Assembly (NCBI RefSeq): GCF_902459735.1
Contig: NZ_CABPRV010000006.1
Location: forward strand, 124,001 to 188,000
DNA: 64,000 nucleotides
Source of the DNA: Pandoraea capi
GTDB taxonomy: Bacteria; Pseudomonadota; Gammaproteobacteria; Burkholderiales; Burkholderiaceae
Direction: 5' to 3'
Made by a program: the position numbers and the translations under genes. The notes below the pieces were generated by a model that was given only the letters and a program-made list of their open reading frames with translations, was not told where the DNA came from and did not search any database. Of this stretch, positions 15,001-19,167 are shown one piece after another (the first letter of the stretch is position 1; every line of letters begins with the position of its first letter).

Positions 15001-15669
15001 GGTGGCGCAACGCCGATCGTCGACGGCCGCGAGATGCTGCGCCGGTTGCCCGCCGAGGTCGTGGATCGCTTCGCACGTCTGGGGCTGTGCTACGTGCGCA
15101 CGTTCATCGAAGGGCTCGACGTGCCGTGGCGGCAGTTCTTCCATACCGACAGCCGTGAGGAAGTCGAGGCGCGTTGCCGGGCGGTGGGCACCGAAGTGCG
15201 CTGGTTCGGCGACACGTTGCAGACCGTCTCTCGCGGACCCGGCGTGATCCGGCATCCGGCGACGGGCGACATGGCGTTCTTCAATCAGGTGCAACTGCAT
15301 CACCCGTATTTTCTGGCGCCGGACGTGCGGCAACACTTGCTCGACATCGCCGGTGAGGACCGTCTGCCGCGCAATGTGCTGTACGGCGACGGCACGCCGA
15401 TCGACGACGAAACGATGGCTCTGGTCGGTCGCGCGTACGACGCCTGCGCGTTCCGCTTCGACTGGCAGCGCGGCGACGTGGTCATGCTCGACAACCTGCT
15501 CGTGGCCCACGCGCGTGACCCCTATCAGGAGCCGCGCAAGATCGTGGTGGCCATGGCGCAGATGATGTCGCGCGACAGCGTGCCGCTCGTGCAGCCCGCT
15601 TCACCGTCTGCCTCACAGGCCGCCGACCCGGTTGCGGGTCCGATGACACAGAACGACGACCATGCGTGA
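1..15669 (+). CDS. NRPS-1, multimodular siderophore peptide synthetase with C-terminal Asp beta-hydroxylase domain (5' partial)
   Basis: The frame is open from base 1, so the N-terminus lies outside the window. Order by nucleotide: C-domain tail (1-~130); A1 ~220-1740 and carrier GGDSI (~1849); epimerase ~2000-3330 (HHLAVDGVSW); C ~3430-4790 (HHLLLDGWS); A2 ~4820-6340 and GGDSI carrier; C ~6640-8000 (HHIVSDGWS); A3 ~8010-9590 and GGDSI carrier; C ~9890-11220; A4 ~11260-12840 and GGHSL carrier; C ~13110-14440 (HHIIADGWA); linker; Fe(II)/2-oxoglutarate hydroxylase ~14630-15580. Specificity codes read by eye: A1 DGEHHGTITK, A2 DFWNIGMVHK (the Thr code), A3 DPEDHMTVTK, A4 DGEHHGTITK. A1, A3 and A4 share a D-x-E core that I associate with basic residues. 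The hydroxylase has the HxE pair (HNE, codon 14929) and distal His (15508) followed by an Arg. SyrP-like enzymes hydroxylate carrier-bound Asp, which is loaded by the next gene. There is no stand-alone A-T after the last C domain, so that C must act on NRPS-2. Confidence 0.96.
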   Translation, partial: GTPTLGWRFDATRCSDALATRLRREYLTLLNALADAPATGQRVVDALTPNADTTNALAALGEAVATDVATTLVAARIAAQARRTPDAVALVLDERSLSFAELDAAANRLAHRLIGMHVTPEARVGVAMHRSIDMVVALLAVMKAGGAYVPLDPAYPAARIAHMIDDSGVRVVLSQADVSLSLSAGVQRLDIDASVLADGQPLPPDAALHRDNLAYVIHTSGSTGVPKGVAISHGALTGHVDATIAYAKLSAADRVLQFSTVNFDGFVEQLFPSLCVGATVVLRGPDVWSSDEFVARVRHHGVTVAHLPTAYWHALTQDLADSAESLAPLREFHAGGEAMSAQALRRTRASAGLAPVTLINTYGPTEATITATVYDAAEIGADALPSLSAFVPIGRALPGRRLYVVSPDLSLVARGAPGELLIGGDLLARGYLNRPALTAERFVPDAFENDGARLYRTGDLVRWRDDGALDYLGRIDHQIKLRGYRIEPGEIEAALTAQAGVREAAAIVRTDGARTRLIAYVGREPSQAVDGGRLREALANALPDYMVPETVVVLDALPLTPGGKVDRVALPDPGAAVTAFEAPQGETERVLADLWQTVLGVPQVGRHDNFFALGGDSILSLQVVARARQKGLSLSPKQLFSAPTLAALAAVTTPAEAGAARVTTDDAPGDLPLLPIQRAFFATGMANVHHWHQALLLTPAEPLDAQALRQALASVIALHASLRLRFTSDLTPDAAQASGWRQSYAAFDREAAQAVLWTRTVASADEIEAVGNEAHASIHLTHGPILRAVLITLPDASQRLLLSAHHLAVDGVSWRILLGDLRAAYDAWRAGRAPALLSVGTSYRSWAERLAQGASREAQRAELPYWTGIRGATHLPVMNDSAVALAADLTRVERRFDRDVTRHLLQDAGVAYRTQTAELLLVAVARALHSWVDAPANVSTQVPTPLSNYVIALEGHGREPWSDDVDLSRTVGWHTSLYPFAVQAQGELRDAILRTKSALRAVPQRGLGFGVMRWLGDDATREALAEVPVPSVVFNYLGRFDGALGQDWQQAGEPLGQTVAGDTPLSHDLSIDAKVVDGALSVALSFSARRLAKADVEALAAAIDRELSAVVAHCLDEHAAGVTADDFPLAALDEATLASLPLPWRDVDDLYPLAPMQAGLLFHAMVDGQGGAYLNQMRVDIDGLDPARFEASWQAVCARHEMLRTGFVATGSTLLQWVARKAPVPFLHHDWRERTTSLAVALDALALAQREQPFDLATPPLQRVALVRTGASTYHLIWTCHHLLLDGWSTSRLIGDVMRHYRGESAAAQTASSATFRDYVAWLVAQRQHDAGGANAFWRKTLGGLDSATRLAPRELPGAQAREDFATEVSELDADTVSLLNAFAAREHITVNTLAQGAWALMLHQATGHASVAFGTTVAGRPASLPGAETIVGLFINTVPVVSHRPLRDAAGDWLRDLQARRAEAADFEHTPLHDIQRVAPLSGSLFDTLFVFENFPVDGALAQASSHGLTLSGASTDESTHYPLAVTVVPGAAWRIRWSYRTQGFSREEVLTLATRFARTLRALASEGSQAAADALRLSADKAMQIAALGAPQSQAVSTLAQQALCLHERIAANARRAPQAPALRDGETVVTYGELDAQANRLAHRLLAVGIGAESRVGIGMTRSPQMIVAMLATLKAGAAYVPVDPAYPAERLSYLMTDSGMRCLLTRAGDRELLPVPDGLPVVDIDHEAGDTDTVEAAEAPTIKVDARQLAYVIYTSGSTGRPKGAQLTHANVMRLLDRTQARFRFGEQDVWTLFHSFAFDFSVWEIFGALCYGGKLVIVPHAVSRSPAEFATLLRETGVTVLNQTPSAFRQLLQVPSMYGDGLRLRTVIFGGEALEVRALAPWFAHYGDRGPAMVNMYGITETTVHVTAREITSRDIGAERSPVGRPIDDLGLYVLDAWGELAPVGVPGELHVSGEGLARGYLGRAALTAERFVPNPFAQDGERLYRTGDLASWTDDGELVYLGRIDQQVKIRGYRIELGEIEAQLLRVPGVTDAAVIAVGGTADARLHAYVCGASALDGASVRTALAQHLPDYMVPASVSVLATLPLTTNGKLDRAALPAPEAQHAGGPAPQGRTELALAEIWADLLGVPTVGRNDNFFDLGGDSILVLKVAARAAQAGIVLTARQCFEATTLAALAAAADATDRSEAFDASGAPVGDTAPSPILRLTDRHHLPLSHAQQRLWFLWQLQPQSTAYHVGGALLMRGAFDAEAARKAFGSLVERHEALRTTFAMSPRGEATQVVHDTLACAFEHRTGDEASARAFALQWMGEPFDLVNGPLLRVGVVSMAQDAHVLVVGMHHIVSDGWSMDILLSEFVDAYRAALAGETPDWTPLPVQYADYAVWQRGWLEHGAREAQLAWWRDALDAAPGKPQPVLDLPTDRARRTLGDYHAARVSFALPADVSTGVRALARRFGTTPYVVLLAAFQALLHRHTQQDDIRVGVPVANRERTEMSGVIGLFVNTQVLRAQLGPRVTAAELIAQIDERARQARLHQDLPFDALVDALQPERSLSHTPLFQVMFNHERDDRRALAQLPGVRVEPFALDMGEAQFELSLTTSESPEGAIHADLDYVRELFDAASAQRLADQYARLVSGFVQTPDCAIGEIALHDAQGLDALIGWGRNGDGQTHAAPVHETIARQAAATPHALAVILDDARLTYGELDARANRLAQHLIAVHQGRGEARVGIAMRRSLDLVVAVLAVFKSGAAYVPLDPDYPASRLADIVTDSRLAAILAHADVLDRLPADLALPVLCVDTLDLDARDGVATSAPDVRIHPEQLAYVIHTSGSTGKPKGVAISHGVLARHVDVSARFAGITAADRVLQFSTINFDPFVEQLLPSLCLGGTVVLRGPSVWSAAEFRAQVRQHGITVADLPTAYWQMVTRELGDDDAFAGLREVHAMGEAMPLEALRQWRASRAFGGVRLLNTYGPTEAAVTATLFDASAAEIDSLPALVPIGVPLGQRALYVVDADFQLVPAGAIGELMIGGDLLARGYLNRPDLTADRFVPDPFGEHGARLYRTGDRVRWRADGQLEYLGRTDHQIKIRGFRIEPGEIEAALLAQPGVGQAVVLARDVDGVTRLIGYITPVAGCTRDTEPMLDAEALRLALGTTLPDYMVPSALMVLETMPQLPNGKLDRHRLPVPSFAAQAFEVPQTALEQTLADLWQEVLAEGRADTASALRVGRHDNFFAIGGDSIQILKIVARAAGRGISLSPRQMFESQTVAALATSVSSMQGGALTPVRPLAPLADRSSLPLPLPASHAQRRMWVLWHLDPQSSAYHIADTVRIRGALDMAALQTTFDAIVARHESLRTTFGQGAGDDVLQIVHAAAPVTIERTTLDVDAAREWAAAFMAQPFDLTQGPLLRLALVSLGEQDHLLVVAMHHIVSDGWSIDVMLDEFTTGYAAALAGDAPAWRALPVQYADYATWQRDVLNDTERERQLAYWREALDDRAQVLALPTDRPRNTSGRYRAARLPVALPPALAAQVAALARRHETTVFTVLLAAFQTMLHRYTGQQAIRVGVPVANREHAEVQGLIGLFVNTQVLGVQIDPRMTLEALLVQARERVSGAQRHRDLPFDALVEALQPERSLVHAPLFQVMFNFEQESRRALQSLPGLITERFDAVEQAAQFDLTLNLRSAPDGLIDGSFQYARELFDEASVARFMTHYLAVLTAFVTSTGAAVGDITLADDSEVERLRRWGEGDSTASGAFAQTAVHAAIAAQAARTPSALALMLDDAHLTYAELDARANRLAQRLGHAGVKPDTCVGIAMTRSLDMIVAMLAILKAGAAYVPLDPDYPMARLTYMIEDSGIHLLVTDAAVAGKLPALTRLPGVAVVNVDIAESSASAVTSDAPSVSDLPQRLAYVIYTSGSTGQPKGVGIAHAALSGHIDATIRYARLTPSDRVLQFSTVNFDGFVEQLFPPLCLGATVVMRGPDLWTTDEFVARVARHGLTVAHLPTAYWHVLTQDLADRGASLAPLREFHAGGEAMSAQGWRRTQASPALAPVTLINTYGPTEATITATVYDTTSVTEATAATFPGTVPIGRPLPGRSVQVVAPDMTAVPQGAVGELVIGGDLLARGYLGRAALTAERFVPDPSRTDGGRCYRTGDLVRWRADGQLDYLGRIDQQVKIRGLRIELGEVEAALLALTGVREAVASALATLAGEDKRLVAWATAEAGAVLDVPALRSALAATLPAYMVPEVLVVLDALPMTPGGKVDRRALVLPSADTAPDAQAAHVAAPVGETEIALAALWQSLLDVPTVGRDDNFFALGGHSLKALQLVSRVKSTLGREMALRDVFATPTLSALAQQLARAPRIAAETPTLVRVPRTSRMPLSPTQYRLWLADKLASPDDAASYTLATAMRVQGAFDVDTARAAMAWLVARHEVLRTSYPDDDGVPYARIASQGEADIDVVDLEGRTASAQEAAVAEAIAAQSRHRFGLASGPLARIRLLRLSSNDHVVLFAVHHIIADGWAMSVLVSEFASAYSAVRDGQVSGKAPVFSTTSELSAPQTNRVEYVDYADWQRKALDGASGEALRTYWRDALRDAPAALRLDTDHARPEATSTAGAGVPFTLPKHLDAPLRTFAQRHGTTASSVLLASYQAFLHRLTGMDDLVVGVDSAGRNDVALESMLGFFVNVLPVRSRFAANGASFAALTRRTHDAMLGAIAHEALPFERIVEASGVAREPGRSPLVQTLFVMQNTPRGALAIDGLRIDPIGQPTASSKFDMALFMHETPLGFAGEWVFATDLFVHASIERFVATWLKLLETYLMEPDNPTNETTPVSDAARTRDAARAAKLEKLDKLGALGGARRTARAASGAAVGRDGTTAAPDFQVRVTPMQAGTGFPALIEPLHADLDPFVWAARHREQIDLWLARHGGLLLRGFAIEGPRQFERFVEAIVPELYGDYGDLPKKEEGERTYRSTPYPEKEMILFHNESSHLEQWPRKQWFFCELPSQVGGATPIVDGREMLRRLPAEVVDRFARLGLCYVRTFIEGLDVPWRQFFHTDSREEVEARCRAVGTEVRWFGDTLQTVSRGPGVIRHPATGDMAFFNQVQLHHPYFLAPDVRQHLLDIAGEDRLPRNVLYGDGTPIDDETMALVGRAYDACAFRFDWQRGDVVMLDNLLVAHARDPYQEPRKIVVAMAQMMSRDSVPLVQPASPSASQAADPVAGPMTQNDDHA

Positions 15670-18600
15670 CGCATCGTCACACCCGACAGAGCCTCAAACG
15701 ATGACCGATACCGGATTTGCATTGACGCCGGAGCAACGCACGCGCGTGGCTCTCGGCATGGAGGCGGCCAGTGTGGCCGTCGTGGTGGCGCCCGATGCGG
15801 CGCTTTCCCCGGACGCGGTGCGTCAGGCGTGGGCGATGCTGTCCGAACGCCATGAACTGCTCACGATGGCGACCGGACAGGTCGAAGGCTTTCGCGGCGT
15901 GCGGCACCTCCCGCAGACGCCTGCGCTGGGCTTGCCGTGGATTGCGCGGCGCGTGAACCACACGTCGGCAGATGCCGCTGCGCTGGCCGCCGCGGCCGGC
16001 CCGATGCCCGAAGACGCCGCCTCGCAACGCGCCAACGCCTGTGCGATCTGGCTCACCTGCGATGGCGTGCTCGACGCCGCACAGGGCGACACCCGTCTGA
16101 TCCTCATGGCGCGGGCCTGGCTGTTCGACGAAGCCAGCCTCGTCGCGCTCGCGCAGGAACTGATCGCTCTGGCATCGGATGTGCCGGGGCAGGCCGGCGC
16201 CGATGACGATGCGCCGTTGCGATACGAGGACTTCGCTTCGTGGCGCGACAGTCTCGTCGAAGGTACCGAAGGACTCGACGGCAAGGCCTACTGGCGTCGG
16301 TACCTCGACGAAGCCGGCTCGCCACGCACGGGCGTGCGGCTTGCAGCGCACCGTCGGCTGCCCGGCAGTGGCGAGGCGACACAGGATACGGTGGCGCATG
16401 GGGTGCGACGCGTCGTGCCCGGCGAGACCGGCGCGGCGCTCGTCGCGATGGCGCAGGCGCGCGGCATTGCGCCGGACCTGCTGTTGCAGGCGGCGTGGTG
16501 GGCGCTGCTGGCCCGCATCGGCGGGCAGTCGCCGGTCGATGGCACCGTGTGCCACGACTGTCGCGCTGACTACGGCCCGCTGGCCGGTTCGCTTGGTGTG
16601 TTCGAGCGGCGCATGCCGGTGCGTGTGTTCCTCGACGACACGCTCTCGCTCGTCGATATCGCCTGCCGACTGGGCGAGACCATCGACGAACATCGCAACT
16701 GGCAGGAATCCGTGCCCGCCGACATCGGCAATCATGGTCTGACATCGCTGCGCATCGTCGTGTGGGATTCGCCTTCTGCGCGCGCGCGTCTGGTCGGCGT
16801 GACGGCACCGGTGGGCAAAGCGGAATGCCATCTGGATCTGGTCACGGATGCTCGCGGCGCCGTGACTCAACTCGCGTTGACGGGCGACGCCCGTGCCTAT
16901 CCGGCCGATGCCCTCGACGTGCTCGCGGATCAGTATCTGACGTTGCTGGGATCGCTCACGGCGCCGGCCAGCGCCGACAGGGCGTGGCGTCAGATCGAGG
17001 TGACGTCCGAACTCCATAAGTCGCGCTATCTGGGCTGGGCAGGACCGGCGCTGACGGTGGCCGACCAAACGGTCGTCCACGCGTTGTTGCGTCACGCGCA
17101 GGAGCGGCCTGATGCCCCGGCGCTGGAGGGCGACGGAAAACGCTTCACGTGGTCGGAGCTCACGAGCGAGATGTTGAAGGTCTCGGCGCACCTGCAAGCG
17201 AAGGGCGTCCGCACGGGCGACACGGTCGCGCTTGCCATGCCGCGCAGCGTCGACATGGTGATCGCATTGCTGGCGACGATGCGCGCGGGGGCGGCCTATG
17301 TGCCGCTCGATCCGTCGTGGCCGGTGTCGCGCGTGCATGCGGTGCTGTCGCAGGCCACACCGGTGCTGGCGATCGTGGCCCCACCGTTCGATGCCTCGGC
17401 ACCGGTGCCGTCGGTGCCGCTCGTATCGTTTTCCGAACTGATGCAGCCGATGGTCGGCGACGCGACCCTGCCAGCGCCGCGTGCGACGGATCGCGCGTAC
17501 GTCGTCTTCACTTCTGGGTCGACCGGCACGCCCAAGGGGGTGCCGATTGGTCATCGTCAGTTGGCGAACTACGCGCATGCCATCTCGAACGTGCTGTGGC
17601 TCTCGTCTAAGCATCGGGTCGCGCTGACCTCGACGGTGGCGGCCGATCTCGGCAATACGGCGCTGTTCGGCGCAATGGCCGCCGGGGCTTGTCTGGTGGT
17701 CGCCAACGAGGCCGACATGGCGGACGGCGCGGCGTTTGCCCGTTTCGTCGGCAGCAATGCCATCGATATCGTGAAGATCACGCCGTCGCATCTCGACGCG
17801 CTGGTGCAGGTGCCGACTGCGATCCTGCCCAGCACCGTCGTGCTCGGCGGGGAGGCGACGCAGCCGTCGCTGGTGGAGGCATTGCGCCGCATTCGCCCGG
17901 ACGTCCGGATCGTCAATCACTACGGGCCGACGGAGACGACTGTGGGGGTGCTGACCCATCTCTGCGAGGCAGCGGGCGACAGCAATGATGCCAATGGCGC
18001 GCTGCCGCTGACACAGCCGCTGGCGAACTGCTACGTGCGGGTGCTCGACGACGACCTCTCGTTCACGCCGGTCGGCGCGCGCGGCATGCTCTACATCGGC
18101 GGTGAGCAACTCACGCAGGGCTACCTCGGACGCGACGCTCGCGAAGGGTTCGTCGACGATCCGTTCCAGCCGGGCGCACGACTCTACCGCACCGGAGACG
18201 TCGCGCGTTGGTTGCCGCAGGGCGGCATTCAATGGCTTGGCCGCGCCGACGAGCAGGTCAAGATTCGCGGCCACCGGGTGGAGCCGGCGGAAATCGAAGC
18301 CGTGTGCCGCGACATTCCGGGGGTGACGCAGGCGGCGGTGCGAACGTGGGGCAGCGGCACGCAGGCGCAGCTCGCCGCTTACGTGGTCGCGCCCGAGATG
18401 GCCGATCCCGTCAAGCTGGTGCGTGACGCGCTGGCCGAGCGTCTGCCTGCCGCATGGATCCCCGCGTTCGTGCTCACGCTGGCCTCAATGCCGCGTCTGG
18501 CGAACGGCAAGGTCGACCGTCAGGCATTGCCGGACCCGAGAGACGGCGCCATGGCGGGCGAGGGCGGTGCGGCCGACGTCGCCCCGCAGACTCCGCTCGA

Positions 18601-18928
18601 AACCTGGCTCGCGAAGCGTCTCGAAGACCTGCTGGGCCGAGCCCCGGTCGGCGTGACGCGAAGCCTGTTCGACCTCGGCGGGGATTCGCTCACGGTGATT
18701 CGTTTCGTTGCCCGGATCGGCGAAGGGCTGCACATCGAAGTGCTGCCGGGACTGGTCTTTGCCAACCCCACGGTGCGTGCGCTGGCGAATGCCTTGCTGG
18801 CGCGCCCCGACGGGGGCGAGGCGCTGGCGCGGCGCGCGCAGGCGCGACTCACGTTCGACGCCTTGTCACCCGAGGCGCAGGCGGCGCTATTGGCACGGGC
18901 GCGTCAGGCGAGCGGCGCGGCGTCCTGA
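15662..18928 (+). CDS. NRPS-2: degenerate C-like (interface?) domain, Asp adenylation domain, carrier domain
   Basis: A 1088-residue single module. Residues ~1-440 align to the condensation fold, but the HHxxxDG active-site motif is absent; the equivalent stretch reads ARAWLFDEAS. The A domain (~460-960) has the code DLTKVGHVGK, one conservative change from the Asp code DLTKVGHIGK (A4-region codons near 17645, Lys near 17777, His near 17917). The carrier has GGDSL near residue 1010. The start overlaps the NRPS-1 stop by 8 nt, implying coupled translation; an in-frame ATG at 15701 is an alternative. In beta-hydroxyaspartate siderophore systems an inactive C-like interface domain recruits the SyrP/TauD hydroxylase to the Asp-loaded carrier. 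Here that hydroxylase is fused to the end of NRPS-1, so I infer this module installs beta-hydroxy-Asp, an alpha-hydroxycarboxylate iron ligand. Confidence 0.93.
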   Translation: MRDASSHPTEPQTMTDTGFALTPEQRTRVALGMEAASVAVVVAPDAALSPDAVRQAWAMLSERHELLTMATGQVEGFRGVRHLPQTPALGLPWIARRVNHTSADAAALAAAAGPMPEDAASQRANACAIWLTCDGVLDAAQGDTRLILMARAWLFDEASLVALAQELIALASDVPGQAGADDDAPLRYEDFASWRDSLVEGTEGLDGKAYWRRYLDEAGSPRTGVRLAAHRRLPGSGEATQDTVAHGVRRVVPGETGAALVAMAQARGIAPDLLLQAAWWALLARIGGQSPVDGTVCHDCRADYGPLAGSLGVFERRMPVRVFLDDTLSLVDIACRLGETIDEHRNWQESVPADIGNHGLTSLRIVVWDSPSARARLVGVTAPVGKAECHLDLVTDARGAVTQLALTGDARAYPADALDVLADQYLTLLGSLTAPASADRAWRQIEVTSELHKSRYLGWAGPALTVADQTVVHALLRHAQERPDAPALEGDGKRFTWSELTSEMLKVSAHLQAKGVRTGDTVALAMPRSVDMVIALLATMRAGAAYVPLDPSWPVSRVHAVLSQATPVLAIVAPPFDASAPVPSVPLVSFSELMQPMVGDATLPAPRATDRAYVVFTSGSTGTPKGVPIGHRQLANYAHAISNVLWLSSKHRVALTSTVAADLGNTALFGAMAAGACLVVANEADMADGAAFARFVGSNAIDIVKITPSHLDALVQVPTAILPSTVVLGGEATQPSLVEALRRIRPDVRIVNHYGPTETTVGVLTHLCEAAGDSNDANGALPLTQPLANCYVRVLDDDLSFTPVGARGMLYIGGEQLTQGYLGRDAREGFVDDPFQPGARLYRTGDVARWLPQGGIQWLGRADEQVKIRGHRVEPAEIEAVCRDIPGVTQAAVRTWGSGTQAQLAAYVVAPEMADPVKLVRDALAERLPAAWIPAFVLTLASMPRLANGKVDRQALPDPRDGAMAGEGGAADVAPQTPLETWLAKRLEDLLGRAPVGVTRSLFDLGGDSLTVIRFVARIGEGLHIEVLPGLVFANPTVRALANALLARPDGGEALARRAQARLTFDALSPEAQAALLARARQASGAAS

Positions 18929-18954
18929 ACCATCGCACACCGACATTTCGGCCG

Positions 18955-18991
18955 CATCCCGGTGAGATTGACGACGCAATCTCCCGGGATG
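18955..18991 (+). terminator. Long hairpin just after NRPS-2
   Basis: CATCCCGGtGAGATTG pairs with CAATCTCCCGGGATG across a 6-base loop (ACGACG). This gives about 15 base pairs with one bulged base, starting 27 nt after the NRPS-2 stop. No T-run follows directly (TTGCTGAAATC), so it may be a terminator, an mRNA-stabilising hairpin or an operon boundary element. The inverted repeat is certain; its function is not. Confidence 0.5.
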
Positions 18992-19042
18992 TTGCTGAAA
19001 TCGCTTAGTTGTCATCACCGATTCGTCATTTCAATTGTGAAT

Positions 19043-19061
19043 GGTAATGAGAACGGTTATT
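19043..19061 (+). promoter_or_regulatory. Fur-box-like site upstream of siderophore receptor
   Basis: GGTAATGAGAACGGTTATT matches the 19-bp Fur consensus GATAATGATAATCATTATC at 13 of 19 positions by eye. It sits about 107 bases before the receptor start, in the only AT-rich stretch between NRPS-2 and the receptor. Iron-dependent repression would be expected for such a gene. Confidence 0.5.
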
Positions 19062-19167
19062 ATTTCCGAGATTTTCTTCCGATTCTTACATCGGGCGTCT
19101 CTCCGAATCCCGATGCAGCATGCGCCGCTGAGAGCGCGCCACTACACGTCATAGGGGAAGGTTGCAC

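Noticed and set aside
6448-15510. A 9-kb open frame on the minus strand opposite NRPS-1
   Set aside because: It is the antisense shadow of a high-GC gene with biased third positions. The translation is rich in Arg/His/Gln with no domain likeness, while the plus strand shows complete NRPS motifs throughout.
18992-19167. PvdS/OrbS-type sigma-factor promoter (TAAA ... CGTC)
   Set aside because: CGTC occurs, but no TAAA-type -35 at the right spacing could be found; only the Fur-like site is reported.
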